Source: an uncultured Fretibacterium sp. (GTDB taxonomy: Bacteria; Synergistota; Synergistia; Synergistales; Aminobacteriaceae). From it: 64,000 bases of DNA. Position 1 is the first letter of the stretch. Each line of letters starts with the position of its first letter. The stretch lies in assembly GCA_947168585.1 (NCBI GenBank), contig CAMVMK010000004.1:1-64000 (forward strand), written 5' to 3'. Below the pieces are notes generated by a model. It saw only the letters and a list, made by a program, of their open reading frames with translations, did no database searches and was not told the DNA's origin. A program made the translations under genes and the position numbers. Below are positions 1 through 8,545 of the stretch, one piece after another.

Positions 1-623
1 TATTTTTATCAGTAATAGCGGCAATGCTTACGGGTATCGTAGGATTTTACACGGCGACTTCGAGACTTTTATTCGCTATGGCGCGCGACGGAATGATCCC
101 GAAATGGTTTGAAGAACTCAACGAAAACGACATGCCTATAAATGCCGGAATTTTCTGCGTCGTTATATCGCTTGCAACTTCACTGCTCGGCCGTTCGGTA
201 TTAACTTGGGTTTTCGATATGGCTTCGATAGGCGGCGCGGTCGGTTTTGCTTATACCTGCATGGCGGCCTGTAAGTACGCTATTCAGGAGAAACGCAAAG
301 ATATAGCAATTTTAGGAGCGATAGGCGCGGCATTGTCGGGGACTATGGCACTGCTTTTATTCGTTCCGATTGAGGGCTTGAATATTTCACTCAGCCAAGA
401 GTCATATATTTTATTAATTATCTGGACGACTATCGGCGTAGCTTTTCATGTTTGGGTAGGACTTGACGCTCAAAAAGATCAAAACTTAGAGGAAGTTATC
501 AGGGCTTCATTAGAACATCTTGACGTAACTCAAGAGGAAGAAACTCATCAGGAAGATTTAACGCCTATTAGAAATTTCGATATGGAATGGGACGTTAAAG
601 ACTACGGAGAGAAAAGCAGTTAG
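1..623 (+). CDS. APC-family amino acid permease, C-terminal part (5' end outside window)
   Basis: The reading frame is open from base 3 to the window edge, so the gene starts upstream and only about 206 C-terminal residues are seen. It shows several hydrophobic helices (TGIVGFYTATSRLLFAMARDG, then VFDMASIGGAVGFAYTCMAA and two more). The TSRLLFAMARDGMIPKWF stretch is typical of the amino acid/polyamine/organocation permeases, which import amino acids across the inner membrane. An acidic cytoplasmic tail of about 50 residues follows the last helix. The substrate cannot be told. The stop TAG is formed by the first bases of a heptamer repeat array. Confidence 0.85.
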   Translation, partial: FLSVIAAMLTGIVGFYTATSRLLFAMARDGMIPKWFEELNENDMPINAGIFCVVISLATSLLGRSVLTWVFDMASIGGAVGFAYTCMAACKYAIQEKRKDIAILGAIGAALSGTMALLLFVPIEGLNISLSQESYILLIIWTTIGVAFHVWVGLDAQKDQNLEEVIRASLEHLDVTQEEETHQEDLTPIRNFDMEWDVKDYGEKSS

Positions 624-677
624 GAGTGAGGAGTTAGGAGTGAGGGGTGAAAAGATTTTTTTCATTCCTCATTCCTG
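620..677. repeat. Heptamer repeat array with 18-bp hairpin
   Basis: Tandem units TAGGAGT, GAGGAGT, TAGGAGT, GAGGGGT follow the permease stop. Bases 636-653 pair with 659-676 over 18 bp with three G-T wobbles and a 5-base loop, between two convergent genes. It probably serves as a bidirectional terminator. Confidence 0.7.
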
Positions 678-678
678 C

Positions 679-1890
679 TTATTCAAACGTTTGACGGCCT
701 GCGAATAAAATGGTGTTTGTGTAATCGTCAACGATAAAATATTCAAAGGGTCTGTCGGCATGAAAAACTGCTGTAGGTTTTCTATCCATCGGCATAGCTG
801 TAGCTTTTACCATGATAATCGCGGTAGCGGCGGCGGCTTCGGTTTTTTCTTCGTCAACGTCAATGAAAGTCTGATGAATAACTGCATCGATTTTTAATTT
901 TTCATCGTCAGTCATTCCGGAAAAATCAGCGAAATCAGAGAAAGCTAATTTAACTCCGAGCGAGTCAAAAAGTTCTTTAAGTTCGTAACGTTTCTCGACC
1001 TTAAATTTCGGAAGCCATAAATCTACGTTATATTCGCGCATTGACGAAACTAAATCGTTAAAAACTTCGGCGTTAAGGTCAAAAAATTTCGCGCCTTTCG
1101 GTACTAAAGTCCCTGCGTAGCCTATGACAGCCGGCGGAAGAAAAACTATCATTGAAAATCTCGGATCTTCGTAAGGGATTTTAATAATTTGATTTCCGTC
1201 TTTTTCGGCGTAAAGAAAATCGCTGTGTTTTTTCATCATGTCGACTTCTGTAACTAAACAGCCGCCGGGATAAAATTTTTCCTTTGAAGTATTTTTTTTG
1301 TTGAATTTCGATTCCCAAGCTGAATTAAAATAAACAGCGTTCGTTAAAATCATTTGAGTCATAGGCTCAAGCTGTGCTAGTAATTCCGGAATTTTAGCGT
1401 TAGTTTTATCGCTGACCCATTTATTAATTATTTTCCGTGAATTTTCGGTGTCGTTTTTGAAGTTTAATTCTTTAGCTGTGCTGCCGTAATTCATGAGCAA
1501 AATATCTTTGTAAACATCTTTGAGCTTCAAGCCCTCGCGGAGCCAGACACGGTTAGCAGTGTTAAAAGCCTCATGCTCTTCGATTTCTTTCATGAAATTT
1601 CCGAGTTCCGAGTGAAAATCTTTGCTGAAGCCTAAAGTTTCTTCAATTTCGCGGGCTGTGTTTCCTTCAGCTCCTGCGTAAGCCATTCCAAAGGCCGAGA
1701 GGATACTGTAAGGCGAGAAAAAATATTCTCCTGAATTTGAATTTTCGCGTAAAACTTTAGCGGCGTTGAAAGCAAAATTATTAATACTTTCGTTAGCTGT
1801 CATAGCAAAAGACTCCTTAACTGAACTTAAAAATGAAAATAAAAAAATGATTATAAAAAACCAAGTTAAAATTATCCGCAAAGTTTTCAT
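679..1890 (-). CDS. Secreted serpin (serine/cysteine protease inhibitor)
   Basis: 403 residues with a Sec signal peptide (MKTLRIILTWFFIIIFLFSF, cleavage probably after ESFA). Serpin hallmarks are present: NAVYFNSAW in the breach/shutter region and the near C-terminal RPFEYFIVDD. The hinge EEKTEAAAAT (about residues 347-356) matches the small-residue consensus of inhibitory serpins, so it should trap a protease by loop insertion. By counting from the hinge P1 would be Ala or a neighbour near VKATAM, but the loop is several residues longer than in antitrypsin, so P1 is uncertain. The start has AGGAGG 10 bases upstream. It likely protects the envelope from host or its own proteases. Confidence 0.93.
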   Translation of the reverse strand: MKTLRIILTWFFIIIFLFSFLSSVKESFAMTANESINNFAFNAAKVLRENSNSGEYFFSPYSILSAFGMAYAGAEGNTAREIEETLGFSKDFHSELGNFMKEIEEHEAFNTANRVWLREGLKLKDVYKDILLMNYGSTAKELNFKNDTENSRKIINKWVSDKTNAKIPELLAQLEPMTQMILTNAVYFNSAWESKFNKKNTSKEKFYPGGCLVTEVDMMKKHSDFLYAEKDGNQIIKIPYEDPRFSMIVFLPPAVIGYAGTLVPKGAKFFDLNAEVFNDLVSSMREYNVDLWLPKFKVEKRYELKELFDSLGVKLAFSDFADFSGMTDDEKLKIDAVIHQTFIDVDEEKTEAAAATAIIMVKATAMPMDRKPTAVFHADRPFEYFIVDDYTNTILFAGRQTFE

Positions 1891-2033
1891 TAATAATTTA
1901 CCTCCTCAAAAAAATTTTTTTAGACTTAATTATTATCGCGCCTCTATGTGAAAAAAATTAGAATTATTTTAATGTATAATTTATTTATCCCGAAAATTTT
2001 ATTTAATTCATAAAAGGAGGAACGAAAATTAAA

Positions 2034-2294
2034 ATGGAACGCGAATGTATTTATAAAGATTTTTACGATGTTGACCAGCGTTACAGAGAAGAAAAAATGA
2101 AGAATTTAATCGAACGCGAACGCAATTCTATGCAGATTGAATTTTTAACGGCGGATGTTAAAGCTGCTCTTTCAGAAATGAAAGCGGAAATTAAAGCAGC
2201 GAACAATAAAATAACTCAATTTGCTTTTATAATCATGCTGTCCGTTATCGCTGTAGGAGCAGTTTTATCTGTATTAATAATTAAAACTTTATAA
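2034..2294 (+). CDS. Small coiled-coil protein with C-terminal membrane anchor
   Basis: 86 residues, family not recognised. A charged helical part (about residues 10-58, rich in E, K, R, with alternating alanines in VKAALSEMKAEIKAANNK) is followed by one hydrophobic helix (FAFIIMLSVIAVGAVLSVLII). A strong AGGAGG lies upstream of the ATG. The stop is 9 bases before the antiporter-like gene, so the two are probably cotranscribed. It resembles, on a small scale, the other tail-anchored coiled-coil proteins of this window (18099-18989 and 50809-51435). Confidence 0.7.
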   Translation: MERECIYKDFYDVDQRYREEKMKNLIERERNSMQIEFLTADVKAALSEMKAEIKAANNKITQFAFIIMLSVIAVGAVLSVLIIKTL

Positions 2295-2303
2295 AATAAG
2301 GCC

Positions 2304-3776
2304 ATGAACGAAAAATTTTTATTATTTCCGATTTTAATTCCTGCGATTGCGGCTTTAATGATACCGGCTTTGAAATTTCCTAATAAAAAATTCCGCAATA
2401 TTTTTATTGAAGCCGCTGTGATTTTTAATTCGTTAATAATTGCTCTGTTAATTATTTATCCGCCGTCCGGGACTTTGACTCTTTTCAGACTTTCCGAGCG
2501 TGCTGCATTCGCCTTAAAACTTGACGGGCTTGGAATAGTTTTTTCAGTTTTAATTGCGGTTTTATGGCCGTTGACGACTTTATATGCCTTTGAGTATATG
2601 AGCCACGAACATAGAGAAACTTCATTTTTCGGCTGGTTTGTTTCGACTTACGGAGTTGTAGCGGGAATTGCGCTTGCTTCGGATTTATTGACGCTTTATT
2701 TATTTTACGAAATTATGACGCTTACGACTTTGCCTTTAGTAATGCACGAAATGGACGGGCGCGGACGTTATGCGGGGCGGAAATATTTAATTTATTCTGT
2801 AGGCGGAGCGGCGTGTGCTTTCATAGCGTTGACTTATGCAATGTCGCAGGGCGGAGGAGAAATTTTCATGTTAGGCGGAACGCTCGGAGTCTGGCCTAAT
2901 GAGCCGGGAAATTTATATTTATGCGCTTGGTTTTTAGGATTTTTGGGCTTCGGGGTCAAGGCTGCTGTTTTTCCTTTTCACGGATGGCTCCCGAGCGCTT
3001 CAGTCGCTCCCACGCCGGTTACAGCTTTATTGCACGCTGTTGCGGTAGTTAAGGCCGGAATTTTTGCGATAATACGCTTAACGTGGTACGTTTTCGAGCC
3101 AGAATCTCTTGCAGGAACTTGGGCGCAATGGACGGCTTTTGCTCTTGTCTGCATTACTATAATTTACGGTTCATCTATGGCACTTGCAACGCAGCACTTG
3201 AAACGCAGATTTGCTTACTCGACTATAAGCCAGCTTTCATATATTTTATTAGGAGTTTTATTATTAACGCCCGAAGGACTTGCGGGGGCATTAACTCACA
3301 TGGGCGGGCACGCGGTAATGAAGATAAATTTATTTTTCTGTGCAGGAGCGATTTTATGCCAGACTAAACGCGAATATTTATTCGATATGCGCGGAATAGG
3401 GCACGGAATGCCGAAAACTTTTCTTGCGTTTTTAATTTCGGGTCTTGCTCTCTGCGGTCTTCCTCCGTCAGCAGGATTTATGGGAAAATGGCAGCTTGGA
3501 ACTGCCGGAGCGGCCTGCGCGCCCTTAGGATATATCGGGATAGCTATGCTTGCAATTTCGGCAGTATTGACGGTGCTGTATGTTTTTTCGATTTTCAGCA
3601 TTTTCATAATGCCCGGAAAAAATTTTGATTTCAAAACCGCTAACAAGGGCGTGAAAGATCCCGGTCTTCAAATGTTAATTCCGTTGGGAGTTCTTGCTGT
3701 AGGCTCATGGCTCTACGGACTTTACGCCGAACCTATGATAAATTTCTTTACGAAAATTGCTCAGGGAATTTTATAA
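2304..3776 (+). CDS. Orphan Mrp/NuoL-type proton-conducting membrane subunit (MrpD-like)
   Basis: 490 residues with about 14 hydrophobic helices. It carries the proton-antiporter (NuoL/M/N, MrpA/D) signature: LYLFYEIMTLTTLPLV with the TM5 glutamate, GFGVKAAVFPFHGWLP with the TM7 lysine, then HAVAVVKAG and HLKRRFAYSTISQLSY. It is clearly a paralogue of the gene at 52002-53492; both share the unusual LWPLTTLYAFEY/IWPLVTLYAFEY segment. It stands about 48 kb from the Mrp operon with no other complex I or Mrp gene beside it. It could supply the third antiporter-like subunit of the same complex. Substrate ion (Na+ or H+) is not known. Confidence 0.88.
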   Translation: MNEKFLLFPILIPAIAALMIPALKFPNKKFRNIFIEAAVIFNSLIIALLIIYPPSGTLTLFRLSERAAFALKLDGLGIVFSVLIAVLWPLTTLYAFEYMSHEHRETSFFGWFVSTYGVVAGIALASDLLTLYLFYEIMTLTTLPLVMHEMDGRGRYAGRKYLIYSVGGAACAFIALTYAMSQGGGEIFMLGGTLGVWPNEPGNLYLCAWFLGFLGFGVKAAVFPFHGWLPSASVAPTPVTALLHAVAVVKAGIFAIIRLTWYVFEPESLAGTWAQWTAFALVCITIIYGSSMALATQHLKRRFAYSTISQLSYILLGVLLLTPEGLAGALTHMGGHAVMKINLFFCAGAILCQTKREYLFDMRGIGHGMPKTFLAFLISGLALCGLPPSAGFMGKWQLGTAGAACAPLGYIGIAMLAISAVLTVLYVFSIFSIFIMPGKNFDFKTANKGVKDPGLQMLIPLGVLAVGSWLYGLYAEPMINFFTKIAQGIL

Positions 3777-3780
3777 AAAC

Positions 3781-3822
3781 AGTGAGGAGTTTTTTTAAGT
3801 CATAACTCCTAACTTTATTTTT
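3781..3822. terminator. Hairpin from heptamer repeat, followed by T-run
   Basis: AGTGAGGAGT (3781-3790) pairs with ACTCCTAACT (3805-3814) with one mismatch, followed by TTATTTTTT, directly after the antiporter-like gene. It fits a rho-independent terminator built from the heptamer repeat. Confidence 0.65.
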
Positions 3823-3892
3823 TAAGTGCTTTTAGTATAAAATATTATCGCAGTGCTTATTAAAAAGTAAATAATTCACGGAGGAATTAAAA

Positions 3893-4084
3893 ATGCGCGT
3901 AGTACAGACAAATATAATCAGCGATACAAGCGGGTCTGTCCGCAGGCTCGAAAGAGGCTCAGTAACGCGCCGTGTTGAAAATCAATATGTCCACGTTCAA
4001 GAGCCCGTTATGGTCGAACGTCCGAGAATTGAAGATTTTAATAACATGGTTGTAATTCACGACCAAGTCGAACAATATATTTAA
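3893..4084 (+). CDS. Small protein of unknown function
   Basis: 63 residues, not recognised. It has no signal peptide and no membrane helix and is rich in Arg, Val and Glu, probably cytosolic. GGAGG lies 8 bases before the ATG, and a possible -10 (TATAAAAT) lies around 3836. It stands alone between hairpin-forming repeats. The good ribosome site and lack of an opposing ORF support it as real; no function can be suggested. Confidence 0.6.
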   Translation: MRVVQTNIISDTSGSVRRLERGSVTRRVENQYVHVQEPVMVERPRIEDFNNMVVIHDQVEQYI

Positions 4085-4136
4085 GTTAGGAGTTTTTTCA
4101 CGCCTAACTCCTAACCCCTCACTTCTAACTCTAACT
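4085..4136. repeat. Heptamer repeat array between convergent genes
   Basis: GTTAGGAG (4085-4092) pairs perfectly with CTCCTAAC (4108-4115). Further units CCCCTCACTTCTAACTC follow, purine-rich on the strand of the phosphatase gene ending at 4140. Probably a shared terminator. Confidence 0.65.
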
Positions 4137-4139
4137 GCA

Positions 4140-5423
4140 TTAAGCAGCGTTATCTAATTCTTCTTTTTCTTCAGGGAAAATATTTTTTAATTCGTCAAAA
4201 GCATCGATTTTATTTTTGAAATGCTCTAAAAGTTTTTCTTCTTTAATCATTCCCTGCTCGTCAATTTCAAGTCCTTTGAAATATAAAGGCACTATCATCG
4301 GCGGATTTTCTAAAGATAACGGCTGAATTTTTCTCAACTGTTCTACGCTTTGATACACGAGATTAATTTTATAAAAAGCCTCTCCGGTTTTATTTTCAAA
4401 ACGTTCAAACACAACTTTTACTCCGATCGGAGTTTTAGGTTCGACGGCGTTGGGCAGAGTGTAATCTTTTACGTCAAGAGCGGCAAGAAACGTTGCGATA
4501 GTTGTATCGTGCCCGCATAAATATGAAAATTTCCTGCTGTTGTTCTTAAGTTCCGAATATATTTCTTTTAACATCGGGTTAGCTCCGTTTATAGAAAATA
4601 AAGGAGATTCGCATAAAATTTCTTCATATGAACCTAAAACGCTTCCGATTTTTTTCCAGTCATCAAAACTTAATTCATGGCCGAAAGATGCTTTTAAGTC
4701 GTCAGGCTCTTCGTAATATTGAAGCACTAAAGCGTCTGAAAGAGTAACAGCGTGCCTGATTGCTCCTGAAATTGAAAGTCCTTTCTGATATTCTAAAACT
4801 AATTTTATTTCATCGTTCAAAATATCGTTTGCATAAGGCGAATTTTTCGGAACATCTAAAATTTTAAGCATTAAATTTACAGGCTCGCGAAGTTTTTCAC
4901 GGTATACGGAAAGATTTTCACCGTAATTCTTAAAAATTTCGGATTTAAGAGCCTCCGCATATTTATCGTTGAAAAAATAAAGCTGAGCCAAAAATTTATT
5001 GTCGTACTCGTTATATTTTACATGACGTTCAATAGGGACTTGGGCGACTGGTAAGAGACCGGCTGAAAAATAACGCGCCGTTGCCTGTGTTCTTTGCAGA
5101 CCGTTAGCGTAAAAACGAACTGCTCCGGCTTCAGGAATATAATTTTCCGGAAATAATCCCTCACTCTCAAGCCTTAAACGGAAATATTGTCCCATTATCG
5201 TCTCTAATAATGCTCCGCGCCTAGAAAGTTCAGACGGACGTGAAGTCCAATTAAACCACTCGTGAGGCGTGATCTTTCCTAAAACTGAATTTTTATCCGA
5301 TATAGGCGAGCGGATATTATGACGGCTTAAAACTGTAACTTTCGTAAGTTTCAGCTGTTCTGACGCGAAAACCGGCTGCACAAGTAAAAAAAGCAGCGTA
5401 AACGTTAATATTAATTTTTTCAT
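4140..5423 (-). CDS. Secreted histidine acid phosphatase (phytase/glucose-1-phosphatase type)
   Basis: 427 residues. Signal peptide MKKLILTFTLLFLLVQPVFA, then mature SEQLKL. The catalytic motif RHxxRxP is present as SRHNIRSP near residues 34-41, and the C-terminal HD proton donor appears in LCGHDTTIA. Members hydrolyse phosphomonoesters such as phytate or sugar phosphates in the periplasm through a phosphohistidine. The exact substrate is not readable. The gene is flanked by repeat arrays on both sides, so it is probably transcribed alone. Confidence 0.9.
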   Translation of the reverse strand: MKKLILTFTLLFLLVQPVFASEQLKLTKVTVLSRHNIRSPISDKNSVLGKITPHEWFNWTSRPSELSRRGALLETIMGQYFRLRLESEGLFPENYIPEAGAVRFYANGLQRTQATARYFSAGLLPVAQVPIERHVKYNEYDNKFLAQLYFFNDKYAEALKSEIFKNYGENLSVYREKLREPVNLMLKILDVPKNSPYANDILNDEIKLVLEYQKGLSISGAIRHAVTLSDALVLQYYEEPDDLKASFGHELSFDDWKKIGSVLGSYEEILCESPLFSINGANPMLKEIYSELKNNSRKFSYLCGHDTTIATFLAALDVKDYTLPNAVEPKTPIGVKVVFERFENKTGEAFYKINLVYQSVEQLRKIQPLSLENPPMIVPLYFKGLEIDEQGMIKEEKLLEHFKNKIDAFDELKNIFPEEKEELDNAA

Positions 5424-5451
5424 TTTTTTACACTCCTTTATATTAAAAGAA

Positions 5452-5499
5452 AGTAGGAGTTAAAAAGTAGAAACTAAAAAAACTCACTCCTAACCCCCT
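5452..5499. repeat. Heptamer repeat array
   Basis: AGGAGT on the plus strand (5454-5460) faces CACTCCTAAC (about 5484-5493) with a long loop. It lies between the phosphatase promoter region and the end of the antiporter gene. Confidence 0.55.
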
Positions 5500-5505
5500 A
5501 ATCTT

Positions 5506-6792
5506 TTATCTATGTTTAATTAATGAAAATCTCGCTCTGTTGACGTGTTCAGGCTGACCTGGTTCAATTTCTCCGGCTTTCATTAAAGCGTTTCGTGTGA
5601 GCATAGGCCCGACTAATTCATAAACTAAAACACTGAATAAAACTATATTGCGGATAAGTCCGCCCATTTCAGTGCCTAAACTTTGAGAACTGACTACCAT
5701 TCCGAGAGCAACTCCGGCCTGAGGGAATAAAGTAATTCCTAAATATTTTTTAACGTTATCGGAACATTTCATAATAGAAGAACTTATTAATGCGCCGAAA
5801 TATTTTCCTGCACAGCGCGTAAGAATGTAAACAATTCCCGTTATAATTACGAAAGGATATTGAAAGACTGAAAGTTCAAGCTCCGCGCCGGATAAAACGA
5901 AAAATACTGCGTAAAGAGGTGCTGACCATTTTTCAGAACGCTGCATAATGTCCGCAGAATATTCGCTCATATTGCAGAAAATTGTTCCGAGCATCATGCA
6001 GACAAGGAGCGAAGAAAATCCTACGTGAATTTGACCGAAATTAAATTCCTGTCTTGCAAGAGCGATCGTCATCATAACAAAAGCTATAGTCATTGAAAGT
6101 CTGTTTGAATTCGAGAAAAATAATTTTTCAAGCATAGTCAAAATATATCCCATTAACGCGCCTAAAATTAACGAGCTTATAATTTCGATTAAAGGATTAA
6201 TTATTATCGAAACAAAATTAACCGCGCCGCCGATCATAGCTTGAGCAACTCCGATTGAAACTGCAAAAATTATTAAGCCTGCCGCGTCATCAAGAGCAAC
6301 GATAGGCAATAATAAATTTGTTACAGGGCCTTTAGCTTTGAATTGACGCACGACCATCAAAGTCGCCGCCGGAGCAGTAGCTGAAGCTATCGCGCCTAAA
6401 GTAATTGCAGCAGGAACGGGCAGAACCTGTCCGCCTAATTTAACGCTGAGAGCAATTAAAGCAACGTCTACAAAAATTGTCGCGGCCAATGCCTGAAAAA
6501 TTCCTATGAAAGTTGCGGCCTTTCCAAATTCTTTTAATTGAGACATTCTAAATTCGCTGCCAATGTCGAAAGCTATGAAGCCTAAAGCAACGCTTGAAAT
6601 TACGCTTACGTCAGCAAGTTCTGAAGCAAAAGAAAATCCCAAGCCGAAACGGCCTAAAACATAAGGCCCGACTAAAACTCCGGCAATTAAAAACGCAGTA
6701 ACGTCAGGAAATTTGAAGCCTAAATATTTGAAAGCGCGGGTCATCATCAGACCTGCAAACAAGGCAAAAGCGGTTTTGAGTAATAAAGCCAT
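5506..6792 (-). CDS. CPA2-family cation/proton antiporter
   Basis: 428 residues, about 12-13 hydrophobic helices, Na+/H+ exchanger (KefB/NapA-like) fold. The ion-binding double aspartate is in IVALDDAAGLIIFA. The N-terminal FKYLGFKFPDVTAFLIAGVLVGPYVLG is the usual first antiporter segment. There is no C-terminal TrkA-N or USP domain, so it is the short form. It exchanges Na+ or K+ for H+ across the inner membrane; which cation is unknown. Confidence 0.88.
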   Translation of the reverse strand: MALLLKTAFALFAGLMMTRAFKYLGFKFPDVTAFLIAGVLVGPYVLGRFGLGFSFASELADVSVISSVALGFIAFDIGSEFRMSQLKEFGKAATFIGIFQALAATIFVDVALIALSVKLGGQVLPVPAAITLGAIASATAPAATLMVVRQFKAKGPVTNLLLPIVALDDAAGLIIFAVSIGVAQAMIGGAVNFVSIIINPLIEIISSLILGALMGYILTMLEKLFFSNSNRLSMTIAFVMMTIALARQEFNFGQIHVGFSSLLVCMMLGTIFCNMSEYSADIMQRSEKWSAPLYAVFFVLSGAELELSVFQYPFVIITGIVYILTRCAGKYFGALISSSIMKCSDNVKKYLGITLFPQAGVALGMVVSSQSLGTEMGGLIRNIVLFSVLVYELVGPMLTRNALMKAGEIEPGQPEHVNRARFSLIKHR

Positions 6793-6877
6793 GTGAAAAA
6801 ATTAACATCTCTTTCTATTCTTATTATAAAAAATTCTTAAATCGTGAGATTATAGCACTTTAATTAATTATAAATTA

Positions 6878-6908
6878 TAAAAAAAATCCCTCCCGAATCA
6901 TCAGGAGG
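6878..6908 (-). terminator. Rho-independent terminator of recA
   Basis: On the minus strand CCTCCTGA (6908-6901) pairs with TCGGGAGG (6896-6889) across a 4-base loop, followed within two bases by a run of T. It ends the efp-to-recA run. Confidence 0.85.
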
Positions 6909-6932
6909 AGAATTAAAAAAAATTATAATTTT

Positions 6933-8081
6933 CTATTCTGATTCTGAGTCTGAAATTTCGAGAATTTCATCGCCGTCAAAATTTTCGCTGTTGTCATTAA
7001 TAGGCGGTTCAGCTTCAGGCACAGCGTCATCGTCAGCCATGTCTGCAGGATTGGGCAAAAATCCTATGCCTTTATTAACTTCGGCCATGATTTCTTTGAT
7101 AATTTCATCCTGAAGATTTTTATTTTCTGATAAAAATTTCGCTACAGCTTCTTTGCCCTGTCCTAAAGTTTCGCCTTTGTAAGCAAGCCACGCGCCTTTT
7201 TTATTAATTACGTTATAGTCAATGGCCATGTCTACGACAGCTACGCCCATCGGAATACCTTTGCCGTAAATTAAACTCGCGTGAGCAGTTCTGAAAGGGG
7301 GAGCAAGTTTATTTTTAACGACTTTCAAATATAACTCGTGGCCTATAGTAACATCGCTCTTCTCTAATTTTTTGCCGCGCCGAACTTCGAGTCTTATCGA
7401 AGAATAAAATTTCAAAGCCCTTCCGCCAGTTGTAGTCTCAGTAGGTCCGGGAGCGTAACCGGTCGAAATCATTGCTCGAAGCTGGTTAATAAAAACTACG
7501 ATGCAATTAGTTTTAGCGATTATTGCCGCAAGTCTTCTTAATGAATACGACATTAAACGAGCCTGAAGTCCTAATTGACTTTCGCCGATACGTCCGTCAA
7601 TTTCAGCTTGAGGTGTCAGAGCCGCAACAGAGTCGACAACAACAATATCAACCGCTCCTGTGCGAACTAATTGATCTAAAACATAGAGAGCCTGCTCGCC
7701 GCTGTCGGGCTGTGCTAAATATAAATCCTCGATATTAACACCCAAAGTCTGAGCAAGTCGCGGGTCAAGAGCGTGTTCAGCGTCTATGAATGCAGCAATG
7801 CCGCCCGCCTTTTGAGCCTCAGCAATGGCACACAGGGCTATCGTAGTTTTTCCCGAACCTTCAGGGCCGAAAATCTCAACGATTCTTCCTTTAGGATAGC
7901 CGCCGATGCCTAAGGCAACATCAAGAGGCAAAATCCCGCTCGGAATAACGTCAATATTTTTCTTGGCCTGATCTCCGAGCCTCATAATCGCGCCGTCTCC
8001 GAATTTGCTGCGAATGTCGCCGATAGCTTCTTCAAGAATCTGCTCGCGGGTCTGAGCGGCTTTTTTTACAGCTTTAGCCAG
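6933..8081 (-). CDS. recA: RecA recombinase
   Basis: RecA binds single-stranded DNA, drives homologous strand exchange and activates LexA-type cleavage. Visible motifs are Walker A GPEGSGKTT, the MAW region (FIDAEHALDP), Walker B VVVDSVAAL and loop L2 around GGRALKFY. The tail is acidic. The frame opens at a GTG at 8090, but that GTG overlaps the Shine-Dalgarno AAGGAG (8095-8090). The CTG at 8081 lies 8 bases after it and would give MAKAVKKAAQTRE, so CTG is preferred here. No ATG exists upstream before a stop. Last gene of the long operon; terminator just downstream. Confidence 0.97.
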   Translation of the reverse strand: MAKAVKKAAQTREQILEEAIGDIRSKFGDGAIMRLGDQAKKNIDVIPSGILPLDVALGIGGYPKGRIVEIFGPEGSGKTTIALCAIAEAQKAGGIAAFIDAEHALDPRLAQTLGVNIEDLYLAQPDSGEQALYVLDQLVRTGAVDIVVVDSVAALTPQAEIDGRIGESQLGLQARLMSYSLRRLAAIIAKTNCIVVFINQLRAMISTGYAPGPTETTTGGRALKFYSSIRLEVRRGKKLEKSDVTIGHELYLKVVKNKLAPPFRTAHASLIYGKGIPMGVAVVDMAIDYNVINKKGAWLAYKGETLGQGKEAVAKFLSENKNLQDEIIKEIMAEVNKGIGFLPNPADMADDDAVPEAEPPINDNSENFDGDEILEISDSESE

Positions 8082-8147
8082 AGTAATCACTCCTTTTTTA
8101 TTTTAATTTTATTTTTTGCCTGATAAGTATACAACAAGAAAAATTTT

Positions 8148-8543
8148 TTAAGATAATATGTTCATCCCTGCAGTAATATCGCGGATATGTTCGAGCTCCC
8201 AGTCGTTTTTATTTTCTTTATCTTTCATGATTATGCCGATAATATCAATGCGCCAAAAATTTTTCCATTCGATTTTATCAATAAATTCGCGTGAAGATTT
8301 TACGAGAGAGTTTAATTTTTTCGGTCCGATTGAGTCGAAAGGCGATTGAATTTTTCCGATAGTCCGGCAGCGTACTTCGATTATTACGAGTTCTTGAGGT
8401 TTTGAAATTAAATCGGCGGCAATAATATCGAGTTCGCCGTGCTGATTTTTTACGTTACGCGCTAAAACCTGCCAGCCTAAACTCAAAACATATTCGGCGG
8501 CTATGTCTTCAGCGAGTCTGCCAAGCTCTTGAGCCTTAGTCAT
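8148..8543 (-). CDS. yraN: YraN family (UPF0102) nuclease-like protein
   Basis: 131 residues. The start GRLAEDIAAEYVLSLGWQVLARN, then GELDIIA and VIIEVRCR, is the restriction-endonuclease-like core of the YraN family (E, D and ExK-like residues, here EVR). Function is unproven; the family commonly sits beside rnhB and often near recA or DNA processing genes. Its ATG is 2 bases after the stop of the YgiT-like gene. Confidence 0.9.
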   Translation of the reverse strand: MTKAQELGRLAEDIAAEYVLSLGWQVLARNVKNQHGELDIIAADLISKPQELVIIEVRCRTIGKIQSPFDSIGPKKLNSLVKSSREFIDKIEWKNFWRIDIIGIIMKDKENKNDWELEHIRDITAGMNILS

Positions 8544-8545
8544 TG

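Noticed and set aside
620-677. CRISPR-like tandem repeat
   Set aside because: The units are 7 bases with no spacers, and no cas gene is present.
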